A stretch of 5,589 nt of DNA from Candidatus Sulfotelmatobacter sp. GTDB taxonomy: Bacteria; Acidobacteriota; Terriglobia; Terriglobales; Acidobacteriaceae. Every line of letters starts with the position of its first letter. The stretch's first letter is position 1. Made by a program: the position numbers and the translations under genes. Of the stretch, positions 5,589 to 5,589 are shown piece by piece. Under the pieces are notes generated by a model that saw only the letters and a program-made list of their open reading frames with translations, did not search any database and had not been told where the DNA came from. The stretch covers positions 1-5,589 of the forward strand of contig JASICF010000575.1 in NCBI GenBank assembly GCA_030044775.1. The letters run 5' to 3'.

Positions 5589-5589
5589 A

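Overview
The window looks like a piece of an Acidobacteriota chromosome, probably Terriglobales/Koribacter-like. This is inference, from three family-level signs: a secreted HAF-repeat protein, a BlaI-type repressor overlapping an M56 membrane metallopeptidase with no beta-lactamase nearby, and moderately GC-rich coding DNA. No RNA gene, CRISPR array, insertion sequence or phage gene was seen.

Layout, left to right. Positions 1-200 are leader sequence ending in a strong Shine-Dalgarno. A monocistronic gene (201-1403) encodes an exported protein made almost entirely of seven HAF-type repeats; a perfect 14-bp hairpin at 1435-1465 closes it. A regulatory stretch (about 1479-1545) with tandem TGTAGTAG elements precedes a three-gene run on the plus strand: BlaI/MecI-family repressor (1545-1931), M56 BlaR1-like peptidase (1928-3175) and a secreted DUF1579-like protein (3066-3674). 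The first two share an ATGA overlap. The last two overlap by 110 bp in different frames. A short T-tailed hairpin follows.

A non-coding stretch of about 530 bp (3675-4207) separates this from a membrane-anchored SGNH/GDSL-type hydrolase (4208-5047). The right end (5048-5589) holds no clear plus-strand gene. On the minus strand there is a 49-codon open frame running off the window edge, which may be the 3' end of a gene, and a possible frame-broken small membrane-protein gene.

Functional reading: the repressor and peptidase form a BlaI/BlaR1-type pair in which an activated membrane protease relieves repression. The peptidase lacks the penicillin-binding sensor domain of staphylococcal BlaR1, so its signal is unknown. 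The exported protein translated from its 3' end is the most obvious local candidate for a regulated or partner protein. The HAF protein and the SGNH hydrolase appear to be independent units. Nothing here is a clearly new system; the points most worth checking are the operator arrangement, the overlapping peptidase/secreted-protein pair, and the degenerate-looking minus-strand tracts.
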